This document shows, piece by piece, positions 33,452 through 42,141 of a DNA stretch of 64,000 nucleotides. The stretch spans positions 372,001-436,000 of the forward strand of contig CAWJTN010000001.1 in assembly GCA_963845895.1 (NCBI GenBank), in the 5' to 3' direction. This DNA comes from CAWJTN01 sp963845895 (GTDB lineage Bacteria > Patescibacteriota > Microgenomatia > UBA1406 > GWC2-37-13). The translations under genes were made by a program, and so were the position numbers. Position 1 is the first letter of the stretch; each line of letters opens with the position of its first letter. The notes beneath the pieces were generated by a model. The model searched no databases and was not told the origin of the DNA. It was given only the letters and a program-made list of their open reading frames with translations.

Positions 33452-35209
33452 CTAATTTAGACTAATTTTATAAATTTTTTCTTTCACTAAAACGTAGGCA
33501 CTAGTATCACTAACTACAAAATCATCAGCTTTTGAAATAATACTTGAGTTAATCTCTCTTTCATAAGTCCCGTCTTTATTTATCACATAAATAACACTTT
33601 TAGGCTTATCCCATCCATAAACTTTTTCGACATCTTTGCTTGTAAATATTTTTTTTATATTTATTCCTTTTTCAGAAAAAGCAGTTTTAAAGTCATCAGG
33701 AATACCTGCCGTATATTTCAAAATATGATCATTGAAACCCAAATATATTGATGAGTCAATAGCTAAAGAATTTGAGTTTTTAAAACTTATTCCACTTCCA
33801 GACTTAAAATAAAGATTTTTATCGGAAAAACCATTATCAGTTGGAACATATTTATATATTTGGTCTTTTGCACTATCAAGAAGATAAATATTCTCATTAT
33901 ATATTGATAATGCCACTATGTTACCCCAGTCTTTATCCTGCTCAATAACTTTTTTTACTTTGTTATCTGAAGATATTCTATAAATACCCTGACCTTTGAC
34001 AAAAAATAATACACTATCTTGATATGATCCTATTAAATTAGCACTTTTTGCTTCTGATGAATTTTTTTTATCTAAAGATTTCTTGGACAAAGATAGGGTA
34101 TAAATGATTCCTCTTGATTTATCTAGAATATTTAATGAATCTCCATCTAGATAAAGTTTATCTCCTTTGGCATCTTTGTTGTCAAGAGTCAAATCATAAA
34201 ATTCTTCATATTTCTTTTCTTCTTTTTTTGTTATTTTGTTTTCTTCATCACTTATTGATTTTTCTATCGTAGCTATCTCATTTGATTTTTGTTTCCCGAC
34301 TTGTTTTTTTAATTTGTTAACCTCATCTTTTGCTTCCGAAATCAAAACCAACGCACGGGGAAGATTTAAGAAAACCACATCATCGGCCTGCTTTAATTTA
34401 AGACTTACCAGCTCTTTAACATTCTTTACTTTACTTTCACTATCAGAATTATTCATTCTTTGAAAGCCTAATGATATACTCCAAATTAAAATGAGAGAAA
34501 TAATACAAACTATTGCTAGAGTCAAGGTTTTTTTCCTCCCTATCTTTTTTGGGTATGATATCAATCTTGGATAAATATTTTTAGCCGAGGAAAAAAAATG
34601 ATTTACTTTTTCTTTAGGAGGAATTGTTGTTGAATAAGATTGTTCTGTCTGTTGTTTAAGGAATTGAACAAATAGTGCGACTACGCCAATATCCTCTTTA
34701 CTTTTGAGAAGTGGTGTTAATTCATCGACTATCTGATGTGGATTTTTTGAATCGAATATTGATCTCAGCTCTAACTCTCCACCAAAAAGTTCGACAAATT
34801 TTTCAGTCGTAAGAATAAAAAAATCATTGTCGGTTAGATAACCGGACGCGCTATTTTCTTTTTCGATAATTAGTTCAAAATCTTGTCCTCTTCTTAAAAA
34901 TATTTTACCTTTGCCAACTGTTTTAAGATAAAAAATGTCATCTTTTAAATATCCTGCCGCAAGTGAAAAGCTTGAAGGAAAATTAAATTTTTTGAAGCTA
35001 TCATTTAGAAATTGTTCGAATTCGTCCAGGTTATTAATATTGAACTCTAAAATATCTGTTTTTAATTTTTGCAGCATCCCTCTTCCTTCGTCGCTTGAAA
35101 AACCTTCTTCAATTTCTAATGACAGAAACAGATTTCCTTCAGTAATAAATCCTGAAAAACCCTTGTCTATTTCTTTACCTAAATAAACTGCAAAACTCGG
35201 ATTGAACAT
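33452..35209 (-). CDS. Membrane protein with PP2C-like N-domain and propeller-like ectodomain
   Basis: 585 residues. The first 190 residues look like a degenerate PP2C phosphatase fold (LEIEEGFSSDEGRG, KTVGKGKIFLRRGQ, FFILTTEKFVELFG), but the metal-binding aspartates expected of an active enzyme are not obvious. A single membrane helix (LTLAIVCIISLILIWSISLGF) near residue 235 is followed by a coiled coil and then short beta repeats (GIIYTLSLSKKSL; IVALSIYNENIYLLDSAKDQIYKYV) that look like a beta-propeller. It would place a pseudophosphatase in the cytoplasm and a sensor outside. Three envelope-type genes follow one another here (36003 to 33452). Function is inferred from architecture only. 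Confidence 0.6.
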   Translation of the reverse strand: MFNPSFAVYLGKEIDKGFSGFITEGNLFLSLEIEEGFSSDEGRGMLQKLKTDILEFNINNLDEFEQFLNDSFKKFNFPSSFSLAAGYLKDDIFYLKTVGKGKIFLRRGQDFELIIEKENSASGYLTDNDFFILTTEKFVELFGGELELRSIFDSKNPHQIVDELTPLLKSKEDIGVVALFVQFLKQQTEQSYSTTIPPKEKVNHFFSSAKNIYPRLISYPKKIGRKKTLTLAIVCIISLILIWSISLGFQRMNNSDSESKVKNVKELVSLKLKQADDVVFLNLPRALVLISEAKDEVNKLKKQVGKQKSNEIATIEKSISDEENKITKKEEKKYEEFYDLTLDNKDAKGDKLYLDGDSLNILDKSRGIIYTLSLSKKSLDKKNSSEAKSANLIGSYQDSVLFFVKGQGIYRISSDNKVKKVIEQDKDWGNIVALSIYNENIYLLDSAKDQIYKYVPTDNGFSDKNLYFKSGSGISFKNSNSLAIDSSIYLGFNDHILKYTAGIPDDFKTAFSEKGINIKKIFTSKDVEKVYGWDKPKSVIYVINKDGTYEREINSSIISKADDFVVSDTSAYVLVKEKIYKISLN

Positions 35210-35214
35210 AATTT

Positions 35215-35454
35215 TTATAAAATGATCAGTGAAAAGAAAATAAGTACTACTCCTATACCTATCTGTATTAAAGATACAAGCATTATTAAATTATTTCCAT
35301 CATCTTCAACTGTTTTTGTCATCACCTGAGTTTGTTTCAAAATGACAATGGCATAAAGCAAATATAAAAAAGAAAAAACAATTGCAAATGTCTTAAAAAA
35401 GAAATTGATCAAATTTTGATCGGTTATTGATTTAATTAAATCTGTAAAGTTCAT
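35215..35454 (-). CDS. Small two-helix membrane protein (79 aa)
   Basis: Two hydrophobic helices (FFFKTFAIVFSFLYLLYAIVIL and LIMLVSLIQIGIGVVLIFFSLIIL) joined by a polar loop with QTQVMTKTVEDDGNN. It lies 3 bp after the PH-domain gene and 5 bp before the PP2C-like gene, so it belongs to their operon. The family is common in candidate-phyla genomes but has no known function. Confidence 0.6.
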   Translation of the reverse strand: MNFTDLIKSITDQNLINFFFKTFAIVFSFLYLLYAIVILKQTQVMTKTVEDDGNNLIMLVSLIQIGIGVVLIFFSLIIL

Positions 35455-35457
35455 AGA

Positions 35458-36003
35458 TTAGGGTTGTTGCGGAACAAAATTCTCAATAATTTTTACAACA
35501 TCTGACGGTTTTGGAATATTTATAAATTCAATATTGATTTCCGTGCCGGCTGTCTGAATAAACACATTTCCATAATCAAAAATGGAAGCGAAAAAACCTG
35601 CACTCTTATCGGTCACATCCTCAACCTTTGCAAATACTGTTTCAGTAACTTCTTTATAGATGACTGCATGGAAATCGACATCAACAATTCGTTGATTTGT
35701 TACTATTCCTAAATTAAAAAACCAACTTAAAAAGTTAAAAAAAACATAGGAAAAAATAACAGCTAAACCGAATATATCAGCAAAAAAGATTTGAGTAGGA
35801 GATAAAAAACTAGGCAAAAAAAAATTAAGTAAAATAAACACTATTAAAAAAATAAAACTATTTATTATCCAACCAATTTGAGTAATCGGATGTGCGCGTA
35901 GTACTAATATAACTTCTTCCTGGTCATTTTGAGTCTCAAATTTAACGTTTGGTTTTATGCAAAATGAATGCAACATGCTATGTACCGGCTGTAGGTTGTC
36001 CAT
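35458..36003 (-). CDS. Bacterial PH-domain (DUF304-like) membrane protein
   Basis: 181 residues. After a polar N-terminus come two adjacent hydrophobic helices (about residues 48-70 and 78-105), then the bPH beta-sandwich (GIVTNQRIVDVDFHAVIYKEVTETVFAKVEDVTDKSAGFF...FDYGNVFIQT). TNQRI and the V-x-D-V-T block are typical of YdbS/DUF304-type domains. Role unknown, probably membrane-surface binding. It is the first gene of a three-gene unit. Its TATAAT is 7 nt upstream of the ATG and overlaps the 5S terminator region. Confidence 0.8.
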   Translation of the reverse strand: MDNLQPVHSMLHSFCIKPNVKFETQNDQEEVILVLRAHPITQIGWIINSFIFLIVFILLNFFLPSFLSPTQIFFADIFGLAVIFSYVFFNFLSWFFNLGIVTNQRIVDVDFHAVIYKEVTETVFAKVEDVTDKSAGFFASIFDYGNVFIQTAGTEINIEFINIPKPSDVVKIIENFVPQQP

Positions 36004-36025
36004 TAGAAGTATTATACAAAAAAAG

Positions 36026-36144
36026 CCCTGGCTACGACCTACTTTCCCAGTCCGCTAGGCGGACAAGTATCATCGGCGCTGACTTGTTTCACTTCCTTGT
36101 TCGGGATGGGAAAGGGTGGGACCAAGTCGCTCAGGTAACCAGAG
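36026..36144 (-). rRNA. rrf: 5S ribosomal RNA, solitary
   Basis: 119 nt on the minus strand. The terminal helix is CUCUGGUUAC at the 5' end pairing with GUAGCCAGGG at the 3' end (10 bp). Internal conserved segments CCCAUCCCGAAC and GAAGUGAAAC are present, and helix IV is GUCCGC-CUA-GCGGAC. The 3' end runs directly into a T-tract (GGGCTTTTTTT), which probably serves as terminator. No 16S or 23S gene is in the window, so 5S is unlinked from the rest of the operon. Confidence 0.95.
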
Positions 36145-36181
36145 CGATAATTATTATAACTTATGGAGTTTAAAATAACAA

Positions 36182-36763
36182 CTATTTGACGCCTGTATTC
36201 TTAAATAAAACGTTGTTAGGAAGCTCAAATATTTTTACATCGGTTATCTCCTCTTTTTTGCATGAATTTAGTAAATTTTTTAGATCAACTGGATTTTTCA
36301 TTAAACTTGGAGTCTCACCAAACTTATTTAGGTAATTAAATATTGTGTTTATATCCAATAGATTTGAGGAAATAAGACTTTCGGCTAGGTTGACATAATT
36401 TGTTAAACCACAGGTTTTTTCCCCTGAAAAACTGCCTTCATTCCATATATATAAACAATCGTCTTTTAGTAAATAATTTTGTGCCAGGTTTTTTTCTACG
36501 AACTTGGTTGAAATTTTTTTATCTTTTATAAAAGCACTTATTGTCGCATCTTTTGAGCTAAACTTACAGATAAAAGGACCTTTCAGATCAATTTTAATAT
36601 TTGTATTTGCGCTGGAAACAGCCAGTTTCGCCGTAGGTGTAGGAAGAGAAACGCTGTAACTTTTATAATCAGGGCTACCAAATTTAATAAATATTGCTGC
36701 AACAACTACAATAATAGGAACAACAATGACAAACCTTGATATAAAATGAAAAAAATCCTCCAT
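36182..36763 (-). CDS. Membrane-anchored extracytoplasmic protein, unknown
   Basis: 193 residues with an N-terminal membrane helix (FVIVVPIIVVVAAIFIKFG), then a soluble domain with four cysteines (FICKF, DDCLYIW, KTCGL, NSCKK) that may form two disulfides. It follows the DUF2130 gene by 3 bp and ends upstream of the 5S gene. No family recognised. Confidence 0.65.
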   Translation of the reverse strand: MEDFFHFISRFVIVVPIIVVVAAIFIKFGSPDYKSYSVSLPTPTAKLAVSSANTNIKIDLKGPFICKFSSKDATISAFIKDKKISTKFVEKNLAQNYLLKDDCLYIWNEGSFSGEKTCGLTNYVNLAESLISSNLLDINTIFNYLNKFGETPSLMKNPVDLKNLLNSCKKEEITDVKIFELPNNVLFKNTGVK

Positions 36764-36766
36764 ATT

Positions 36767-37939
36767 TTAAAACAATTTATCTTTATCTCCCGATGGTAGA
36801 GATTCTAATCCTTTCATCTCGGGTAAATCTCTTCCAACTATATGCTGTAAATCTCCATGCATACCAACAATGTTATCAATAACTGCTCTAATATTTTTTT
36901 CCTGTTTTGACCATTTTCGTGTAAACCATCTTTTTTCTACTTCGATATCGTATTGAAGTTGAGTATATGCATCACTAATTGCCTCCAAACGTTGGAAAAA
37001 TTCTTTCCCTCTTAAATAATCCCATAAAATCTCTTTTTTTCCTTCCTTACCTTTTAGTGACGCTTTTGACATCGCAAGCTCTAATAATTTATTACGAATC
37101 AGGGTTCCTAAAGCCAATATCATTTCAAAATTACCAATTAAAACACCATTTTTGTCAATAAAATTTCTTACTCCAGTTGGCAGTACTTGAGATATAATAA
37201 CTGCAACATCGGCATTAACTTGACGTTTATCTTCTTTTAGCTTCGCTATCCATCCGTCTGACCAAATTTTTGTCCTTTTAGACTCCCACACTATCATTCC
37301 ACATTCTTTTCCATAATTATTCCTAACGATTTGAAGTACGTCTGCACCTTTTATTCCTGTCGGAACATCCTTAACATCATCAAATGGAAATTCCCTTTTT
37401 AAAATATTTTTAAGTTCAACCTCTTGCACATCCCCTTGAAGTTGTTGGGAGCCTTGTTCAGATTTTCTTTTAAGATCTTCTATTTGCTTTCTCATATCAT
37501 CCATTTGTTTATTTTTTTCAAGTTCTTTAAATCGGTTTTCTGCCGCAGCTTTTTTATAGGTTTCTTCTATGATTTTCCTTCGTTCTTCGTCTATAACTCT
37601 TTGAGCTTTTAACTCTAGTTCTTTCTCTTTATCTTCTAATCTAATCTTCTCTTTTCTTAAGTCTAACTCTGATTTTCTGGCTTGGTCTAACTTTTTGTTT
37701 TGTTCTTCGACTTGTTCTTTTAAAAACTTCACCTCATCGGTTGATTTTTCTTTTACCTTTTCTTCGGCAAGAATAAGAGCTTTTTTCCACATCGTCCTTT
37801 TTGCTTCTTCAAGATTTCGATCTTTTTCTTTTAGTTGATCTAAATATTTTTTACTTAACTGTTCTTCAATTTGACGCGAGAGAGCTTCACTCACAGGAAA
37901 TTTCTTACCACAATGAGGACATTTTATCTGATCGTTCAT
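36767..37939 (-). CDS. DUF2130 protein: zinc ribbon, long coiled coil, nuclease-like C-domain
   Basis: 390 residues. An N-terminal CPHCGKKF motif (half of a zinc ribbon), then about 150 residues of coiled coil rich in Lys/Glu/Arg, then the conserved DUF2130 domain (LKREFPFDDVKDVPTGIKGADVLQ, CGMIVWESKRTKIWSDGWIAKLKEDKR, NADVAVIISQVLP). The D...E-S-K pattern resembles a PD-(D/E)XK nuclease core, so a nucleic-acid role is plausible. The start is fixed by an extended -10 (TGGTAAAAT) 6 nt upstream. The biological role of the family is not established. Confidence 0.88.
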   Translation of the reverse strand: MNDQIKCPHCGKKFPVSEALSRQIEEQLSKKYLDQLKEKDRNLEEAKRTMWKKALILAEEKVKEKSTDEVKFLKEQVEEQNKKLDQARKSELDLRKEKIRLEDKEKELELKAQRVIDEERRKIIEETYKKAAAENRFKELEKNKQMDDMRKQIEDLKRKSEQGSQQLQGDVQEVELKNILKREFPFDDVKDVPTGIKGADVLQIVRNNYGKECGMIVWESKRTKIWSDGWIAKLKEDKRQVNADVAVIISQVLPTGVRNFIDKNGVLIGNFEMILALGTLIRNKLLELAMSKASLKGKEGKKEILWDYLRGKEFFQRLEAISDAYTQLQYDIEVEKRWFTRKWSKQEKNIRAVIDNIVGMHGDLQHIVGRDLPEMKGLESLPSGDKDKLF

Positions 37940-37981
37940 AAATGCATTTTACCAATTAGAGTTTAAAATATGTCAAGATAT

Positions 37982-38821
37982 TTATATATTTTTCATAAAA
38001 CCTGAAAATATCATTCTCTGAACAGCATATGTAGGAAAATGTTCAGACATTAAATAAAGAAGCTCAGGATAATTCTGGTGCTTTTTTGTCAAGTTAAAAA
38101 AGATATTTATCGGCGATTCTATTTTTTCAGGTAAAAGTGGTATTGACGACAGAATAATCTTTTCTATCCCAACTCTTAAAATCCAGAACTCATCCTTTTT
38201 CATTAATTGCTTAAATTCCAGTTCGCATAAAAAAATATACTTAGGTAAAAAGTCTTTTTCTATAGCTCCTTTTTCATTTGAAGTTAAATTATTATTTGAA
38301 GTTTGTAAAACAACTAATTCCTTACCTTCTTCAACGTCCTGGAAGGTAAATTTGTCTCTCATTGCCTCAGTTTCCTGTTCATTTTTTTCCTGAATGTTTA
38401 CCTCTGAAGGTAGTTTTTTTGCAGCCACCACCCATCCTTTTAACGCTTCCCTTAAAGATACAAAGATGAAACTTAGTTTAAGATTAACGTTAAATATTTT
38501 TTTCAGATCTTGCTGAAAATTATAAAATGAAGGTGAGTTTTTGTAGCGATTAGAAAAATCATTTATCTCTTCAGACTTATCTAAGCTTGATTTAATCAAT
38601 GTATTTATTCTTACTTCCTCTTCTTCAATTAACTTATTAAATTTTTGGTTTTGAAGATTAGGAACTATCTGTTTAGTTAAATAATCTAAATATTCTGGAA
38701 ATGCACCAATATATGTGAAGAATATTGGTAAATTCTGCAATCCTAAATTTTTTTTAATTAATTCATAATTAATTTTTACTTGTCCTTCCGCCTTTTCTTC
38801 ATTAATTGCAGTTATTATCAT
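37982..38821 (-). CDS. Helical protein resembling the DehI-like fold family
   Basis: 279 residues. Opening AEGQVKINYELIKKNLGLQNLPIFFTYIGAFPEYLDYL resembles the repeated motif of DehI-type proteins (halocarboxylic acid dehydrogenase DehI family: short helix, Y-x-x-I-K, F-x-x-x-A-x-P-x-Y-L). The catalytic Asp/Asn pair cannot be judged, so enzymatic activity is uncertain. It is entirely helical, with no membrane segment. It diverges from the ABC transporter across 26 bp; both use promoters very close to their ATGs. Confidence 0.45.
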   Translation of the reverse strand: MIITAINEEKAEGQVKINYELIKKNLGLQNLPIFFTYIGAFPEYLDYLTKQIVPNLQNQKFNKLIEEEEVRINTLIKSSLDKSEEINDFSNRYKNSPSFYNFQQDLKKIFNVNLKLSFIFVSLREALKGWVVAAKKLPSEVNIQEKNEQETEAMRDKFTFQDVEEGKELVVLQTSNNNLTSNEKGAIEKDFLPKYIFLCELEFKQLMKKDEFWILRVGIEKIILSSIPLLPEKIESPINIFFNLTKKHQNYPELLYLMSEHFPTYAVQRMIFSGFMKNI

Positions 38822-38847
38822 GAGAATAATAAAGTATACTAATTTTA

Positions 38848-40638
38848 ATGAAGATAATTCTATCGGTTAAATTCGTACTCTCTCGAACCTGGAAAGCAGC
38901 GAAAAAGACATTTGCCTTATATGTAATTCTCCAAGTTATTTTGGGTTTTCTTTATACCTTCACTATTTTCTTCTATTCCGCAATCATCAATGCTGCTAAT
39001 AATCAGGGTACCTTTCTAGGTATTAGTATTATTGGAATAATTGTAATCCGTCTTATTTATGAGGTGATAACTAATTTTATCGATAATTTACGGGAATATG
39101 TCTGGAATATTCTTGATATCAAACAGGTTATTTATAATAATGAAGATTTTATCCGCAAGCTTTCGACCCTAGATCTCCCCTCCTATGAAGACCCGTTAAA
39201 AAATGATCTAATCTGGCGTACCTTCAACCGTTTTCAGATGCAATTCAAATGGTATATCCAATATATGGTGGAGTTTCTTCAAAGAATAGTCATGTTTATC
39301 ATAATCCTCGCTATTTTTATGTTCGCTTCTCCACTCATAGCTATTTTTGTACTCATTGCTCACGTTATTCCTTTAATCGTTAGGGCAAAATTTGGGGAAT
39401 ATACCTTTACGATCTACAGGGCTGACTCAGATCTGAGGAAAAAGTTTGAATATCTTAATCAAATTATTTGTGGTCGTGACACCTTACCGGAGATAAAATT
39501 ATTTCATGCATTTGATTTTTTCCGCCTAAGGCTAATAGCATTATATAAACAGTTTATCACTAAGCAACTACGCGTTTTTAAAAAGAGCTGGATCGTTTTA
39601 TCATTTGTTGAACTGCTCCCTGTTTTATCTATTTTTACGTTTCTCCTATTCACCGCCACACAATTGATTAACCATAAGATAACAGCTGGTGCATTTGTTC
39701 TTTTTTACATCAATGTATTTTGGTTCTCTAGCAATCTTCAACAACTCATGACAACGTTTGGCCAACTGGTTGCCGATAGTCCGTTCATCCAAGATGCAAT
39801 CAATTTTTATCAAATAAAAAGTGTAATTCAGTTTCCGAAACTCAATGAAGAACAAAAAAATAATCTGGCAAGAAAATTACAGAATCCTATCATAAATTTA
39901 GAAAATGTTTCTTTTATTTATCCCAATAGCTCTCAAACTGTTCTCAAAAATATAAATATTTCTATTCCTTATGGCCAAAATATAGCTCTGATTGGGGAAA
40001 ACGGAGCTGGAAAAACTACATTCGTCAAATTATTACTTCGCATGTATGATCCTACCGAAGGAAAAATAACCTTAAATGGGATTGATTTACGAAAGATACC
40101 TGAAGATGTATTGTTTCCTATGTATTCGACACTTTTTCAATCATTTGGAAAATTTTATTTAACCATTAGAGAAAATCTCGATATGGCGTCAGGGAAACAA
40201 GATGATGTAAAAGAATATGAAAGAATTCTTAAATTATCAAACGCTTGGAATTATACAAAAAATTTCCCGAAATTGATTGATCAACAGCTTGGACCCCAAT
40301 ATAAGGATGGAACCGACCTGTCGGGAGGACAATGGCAACAATTAGCAATAGCTCGAGCATATGCTAAAAAAGCTCCCATTTTAATTCTCGATGAACCAAC
40401 TTCAGCGATCGACGCCAAAAGCGAAACAGAAATTTTTGATAGGTTAAATAAAGAAACTAAGGACAGAACTGTTATTTTTATCTCCCACCGTTTTTCAACA
40501 ATAAAAGATGCTCACAGAATTGTTGTGATTGATAAGGGAAAAATTATTGAAGACGGAAATCACGAAGCATTAATGAAAAATAAAGGCAAGTATGCGACTC
40601 TTTATACCCTTCAAGCTGAAAGGTATTTAAGAGAGTAA
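38848..40638 (+). CDS. ABC exporter, fused permease-ATPase half-transporter
   Basis: 596 residues. Six hydrophobic helices occupy residues 1-310. The ATPase domain has Walker A GENGAGKTT, Q-loop STLFQSF, signature LSGGQWQQLAIARAYAKK, Walker B ILILDEPTSAID and switch His in VIFISHRFSTI. All motifs are intact; it should work as a homodimer exporting a lipid, peptide or drug; the substrate is unknown. A TATACT lies 7 nt upstream of the ATG. The next genes are on the opposite strand. Confidence 0.93.
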   Translation: MKIILSVKFVLSRTWKAAKKTFALYVILQVILGFLYTFTIFFYSAIINAANNQGTFLGISIIGIIVIRLIYEVITNFIDNLREYVWNILDIKQVIYNNEDFIRKLSTLDLPSYEDPLKNDLIWRTFNRFQMQFKWYIQYMVEFLQRIVMFIIILAIFMFASPLIAIFVLIAHVIPLIVRAKFGEYTFTIYRADSDLRKKFEYLNQIICGRDTLPEIKLFHAFDFFRLRLIALYKQFITKQLRVFKKSWIVLSFVELLPVLSIFTFLLFTATQLINHKITAGAFVLFYINVFWFSSNLQQLMTTFGQLVADSPFIQDAINFYQIKSVIQFPKLNEEQKNNLARKLQNPIINLENVSFIYPNSSQTVLKNINISIPYGQNIALIGENGAGKTTFVKLLLRMYDPTEGKITLNGIDLRKIPEDVLFPMYSTLFQSFGKFYLTIRENLDMASGKQDDVKEYERILKLSNAWNYTKNFPKLIDQQLGPQYKDGTDLSGGQWQQLAIARAYAKKAPILILDEPTSAIDAKSETEIFDRLNKETKDRTVIFISHRFSTIKDAHRIVVIDKGKIIEDGNHEALMKNKGKYATLYTLQAERYLRE

Positions 40639-40640
40639 AC

Positions 40641-40976
40641 TTATTTAGTAAATGAATGGAGTACAAAGTTAACTGCCCAGAGGACGACGCTAAAAGCCAT
40701 TGCCCAACCGAAGTTTGCTACTGTAAAACCGGGGATAAAGGTACTTGCTAATAAAACCATCAGACCGTTTATTATAAAAATAAAAAGCCCGAATGTAATA
40801 ATGGTTAATGGCAAGGTAAGTAACACAATAATCGGTTTTATAAACATGTTTGTTATCCCAAGAACGATAGAAACAACGATTGCAGTAAAAAAGCTATTGA
40901 CATGAATCCCGGGCAAAAGATAGGCTGCAATAAAAACACCCAATCCGTTTACAAGAAGATTTGCGATAAACTTCAT
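40641..40976 (-). CDS. PF04020-type four-helix membrane protein (phage holin IV family)
   Basis: 111 residues with four hydrophobic helices: MKFIANLLVNGLGVFIAAYLLPGIHV, then VSIVLGITNMFIKPIIVLLTLPLTIITFGLFIFIINGLMVLLASTFIPGFTV, matching the conserved N-x-F-I-K-P and L-P-(L/I)-T-x-x-T-x-G-L-F motifs. Despite the family name (mycobacterial phage holin), it is chromosomal and widespread in bacteria; no phage genes are nearby. Function unknown. It overlaps nothing and is 12 bp after the LUD gene. Confidence 0.88.
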   Translation of the reverse strand: MKFIANLLVNGLGVFIAAYLLPGIHVNSFFTAIVVSIVLGITNMFIKPIIVLLTLPLTIITFGLFIFIINGLMVLLASTFIPGFTVANFGWAMAFSVVLWAVNFVLHSFTK

Positions 40977-40988
40977 AACTTAATAATA

Positions 40989-41612
40989 TCAAAATCCCAG
41001 CTTTTCTTTTACGAAGACTATAGTAATCCTTCCGGGTAAGACTTCTTTATTAACAATCAGAATTTTATTGACCGCGCTGGACGGCATTTTATATACTTTT
41101 TGAACGCGTATTGATTCTAAAGGAAGAATATATTCATAAATTCTTTTAAATCCCTCGTCTAAATTTTTGACAATCTTTTGTGTACCAACCACCCAGATGA
41201 CATGATTGGCTCCATAAGCATAAGCTGGTATCTGGCTACCAGTATTGCTCACAATTAGTACCCGCCCATCTTGTGTCACAGCCTGAACGCTTCCGATAAC
41301 ATAATCATGCACTGCTCCCAGTATCTTCATCTGTTTCCGCTCCTTTTGCGGATCCAAACTCATCAATTGATTTCTCACCGAGTAGTGACTGTTAGACTGT
41401 AGAATCTCTTTGGATAAACCAATCGTATCAAGTGTCACCGAGGTCATGTTCATGACTTCAGCTCCTTCGGGTAACATGTCCAAAACTTTCTTTTTTGCTT
41501 CCTTTCCGTTTTTAACCACTAAACCCTCAATGTTATTTTTCTTGAGCGCATCAACGGTTTCTTTAATGACACTTTCATCAGCTAACTTTGTCCATTTATT
41601 ATTTTTTTTCAT
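40989..41612 (-). CDS. LUD-domain (LutC/YkgG-like) protein
   Basis: 207 residues. KWTKLADESVIKETVDALKKNNIEGLVVKNGKEAKKKVL, then EVMNMTSVTLDTIGL (the S-x-T-L-x-x-x-G pattern of LUD domains) and RVLIVSNTGSQIPAYAYGANHVIWVVGTQKIVKNLDEGF. In lactate utilisation operons LutC acts with LutA and LutB, but those Fe-S partners are not nearby. The stand-alone form is usually annotated as lactate utilisation protein of unknown role. It is followed by the four-helix membrane gene. Confidence 0.88.
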   Translation of the reverse strand: MKKNNKWTKLADESVIKETVDALKKNNIEGLVVKNGKEAKKKVLDMLPEGAEVMNMTSVTLDTIGLSKEILQSNSHYSVRNQLMSLDPQKERKQMKILGAVHDYVIGSVQAVTQDGRVLIVSNTGSQIPAYAYGANHVIWVVGTQKIVKNLDEGFKRIYEYILPLESIRVQKVYKMPSSAVNKILIVNKEVLPGRITIVFVKEKLGF

Positions 41613-41711
41613 AGAAAATAATAATAACAGTCAAACTATTACTTGTCAAGTATTAGTTAGATAATATTTAACTTATTTGAATTTTTCATAAGCTTAAATT
41701 ATATTAGAAGT

Positions 41712-42119
41712 ATGTTTAAAAATACTACTTATGCTTGGTATAAAAAACTAAAAAAACCTTCATTTGCTCCTCCCTCTATTACATTTGGAATTGTTTGGTC
41801 GGTTCTTTATCCGATAATTTTTATAAGTTTTGGTTTTGTCTTTTACTTATTCTTTAATGGAACAATACCGTTTATTACATTGCTGCCTTTTATAATAAAC
41901 CTTTTTTCAAACTTAATTTTTATTCATATTCAGTTTAAAATCAAAAACAATCTGCTTGCTGCTATAGATACACTAATTATTGACATTAGCCTCATCTGGG
42001 GAATGATTCTAATTTTTCCCTACTCAAGTATACTTGCCTACGTACAAATACCGTATCTTCTTTGGGTGCTTTTTGCTACAGTTCTTCAACTTTCGATAAC
42101 CTACCTGAATTGGGGTTAG
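41712..42119 (+). CDS. tspO: TspO/MBR family membrane protein
   Basis: 135 residues, five hydrophobic helices. WYKKLKKPSFAPPSITFGIVWSVLYPI is the conserved N-terminal signature, and the later YLLWVLFATVLQLSITYLN is the conserved W-x-x-(F/Y)-A-T-x-L-N region, here Q-L-S-I. The family binds porphyrins, cholesterol or other ligands and modulates stress responses. It is unusual to find porphyrin-related functions in organisms with small genomes, so the ligand is open. The start is supported by TATATT exactly 6 nt upstream (41700-41705). Confidence 0.9.
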   Translation: MFKNTTYAWYKKLKKPSFAPPSITFGIVWSVLYPIIFISFGFVFYLFFNGTIPFITLLPFIINLFSNLIFIHIQFKIKNNLLAAIDTLIIDISLIWGMILIFPYSSILAYVQIPYLLWVLFATVLQLSITYLNWG

Positions 42120-42141
42120 TCGAATCTGGTATATTTACATC

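Noticed and set aside
40641..40976. Phage holin as evidence for a prophage
   Set aside because: The family name is historical; the protein is a common chromosomal membrane protein and no phage genes are adjacent.
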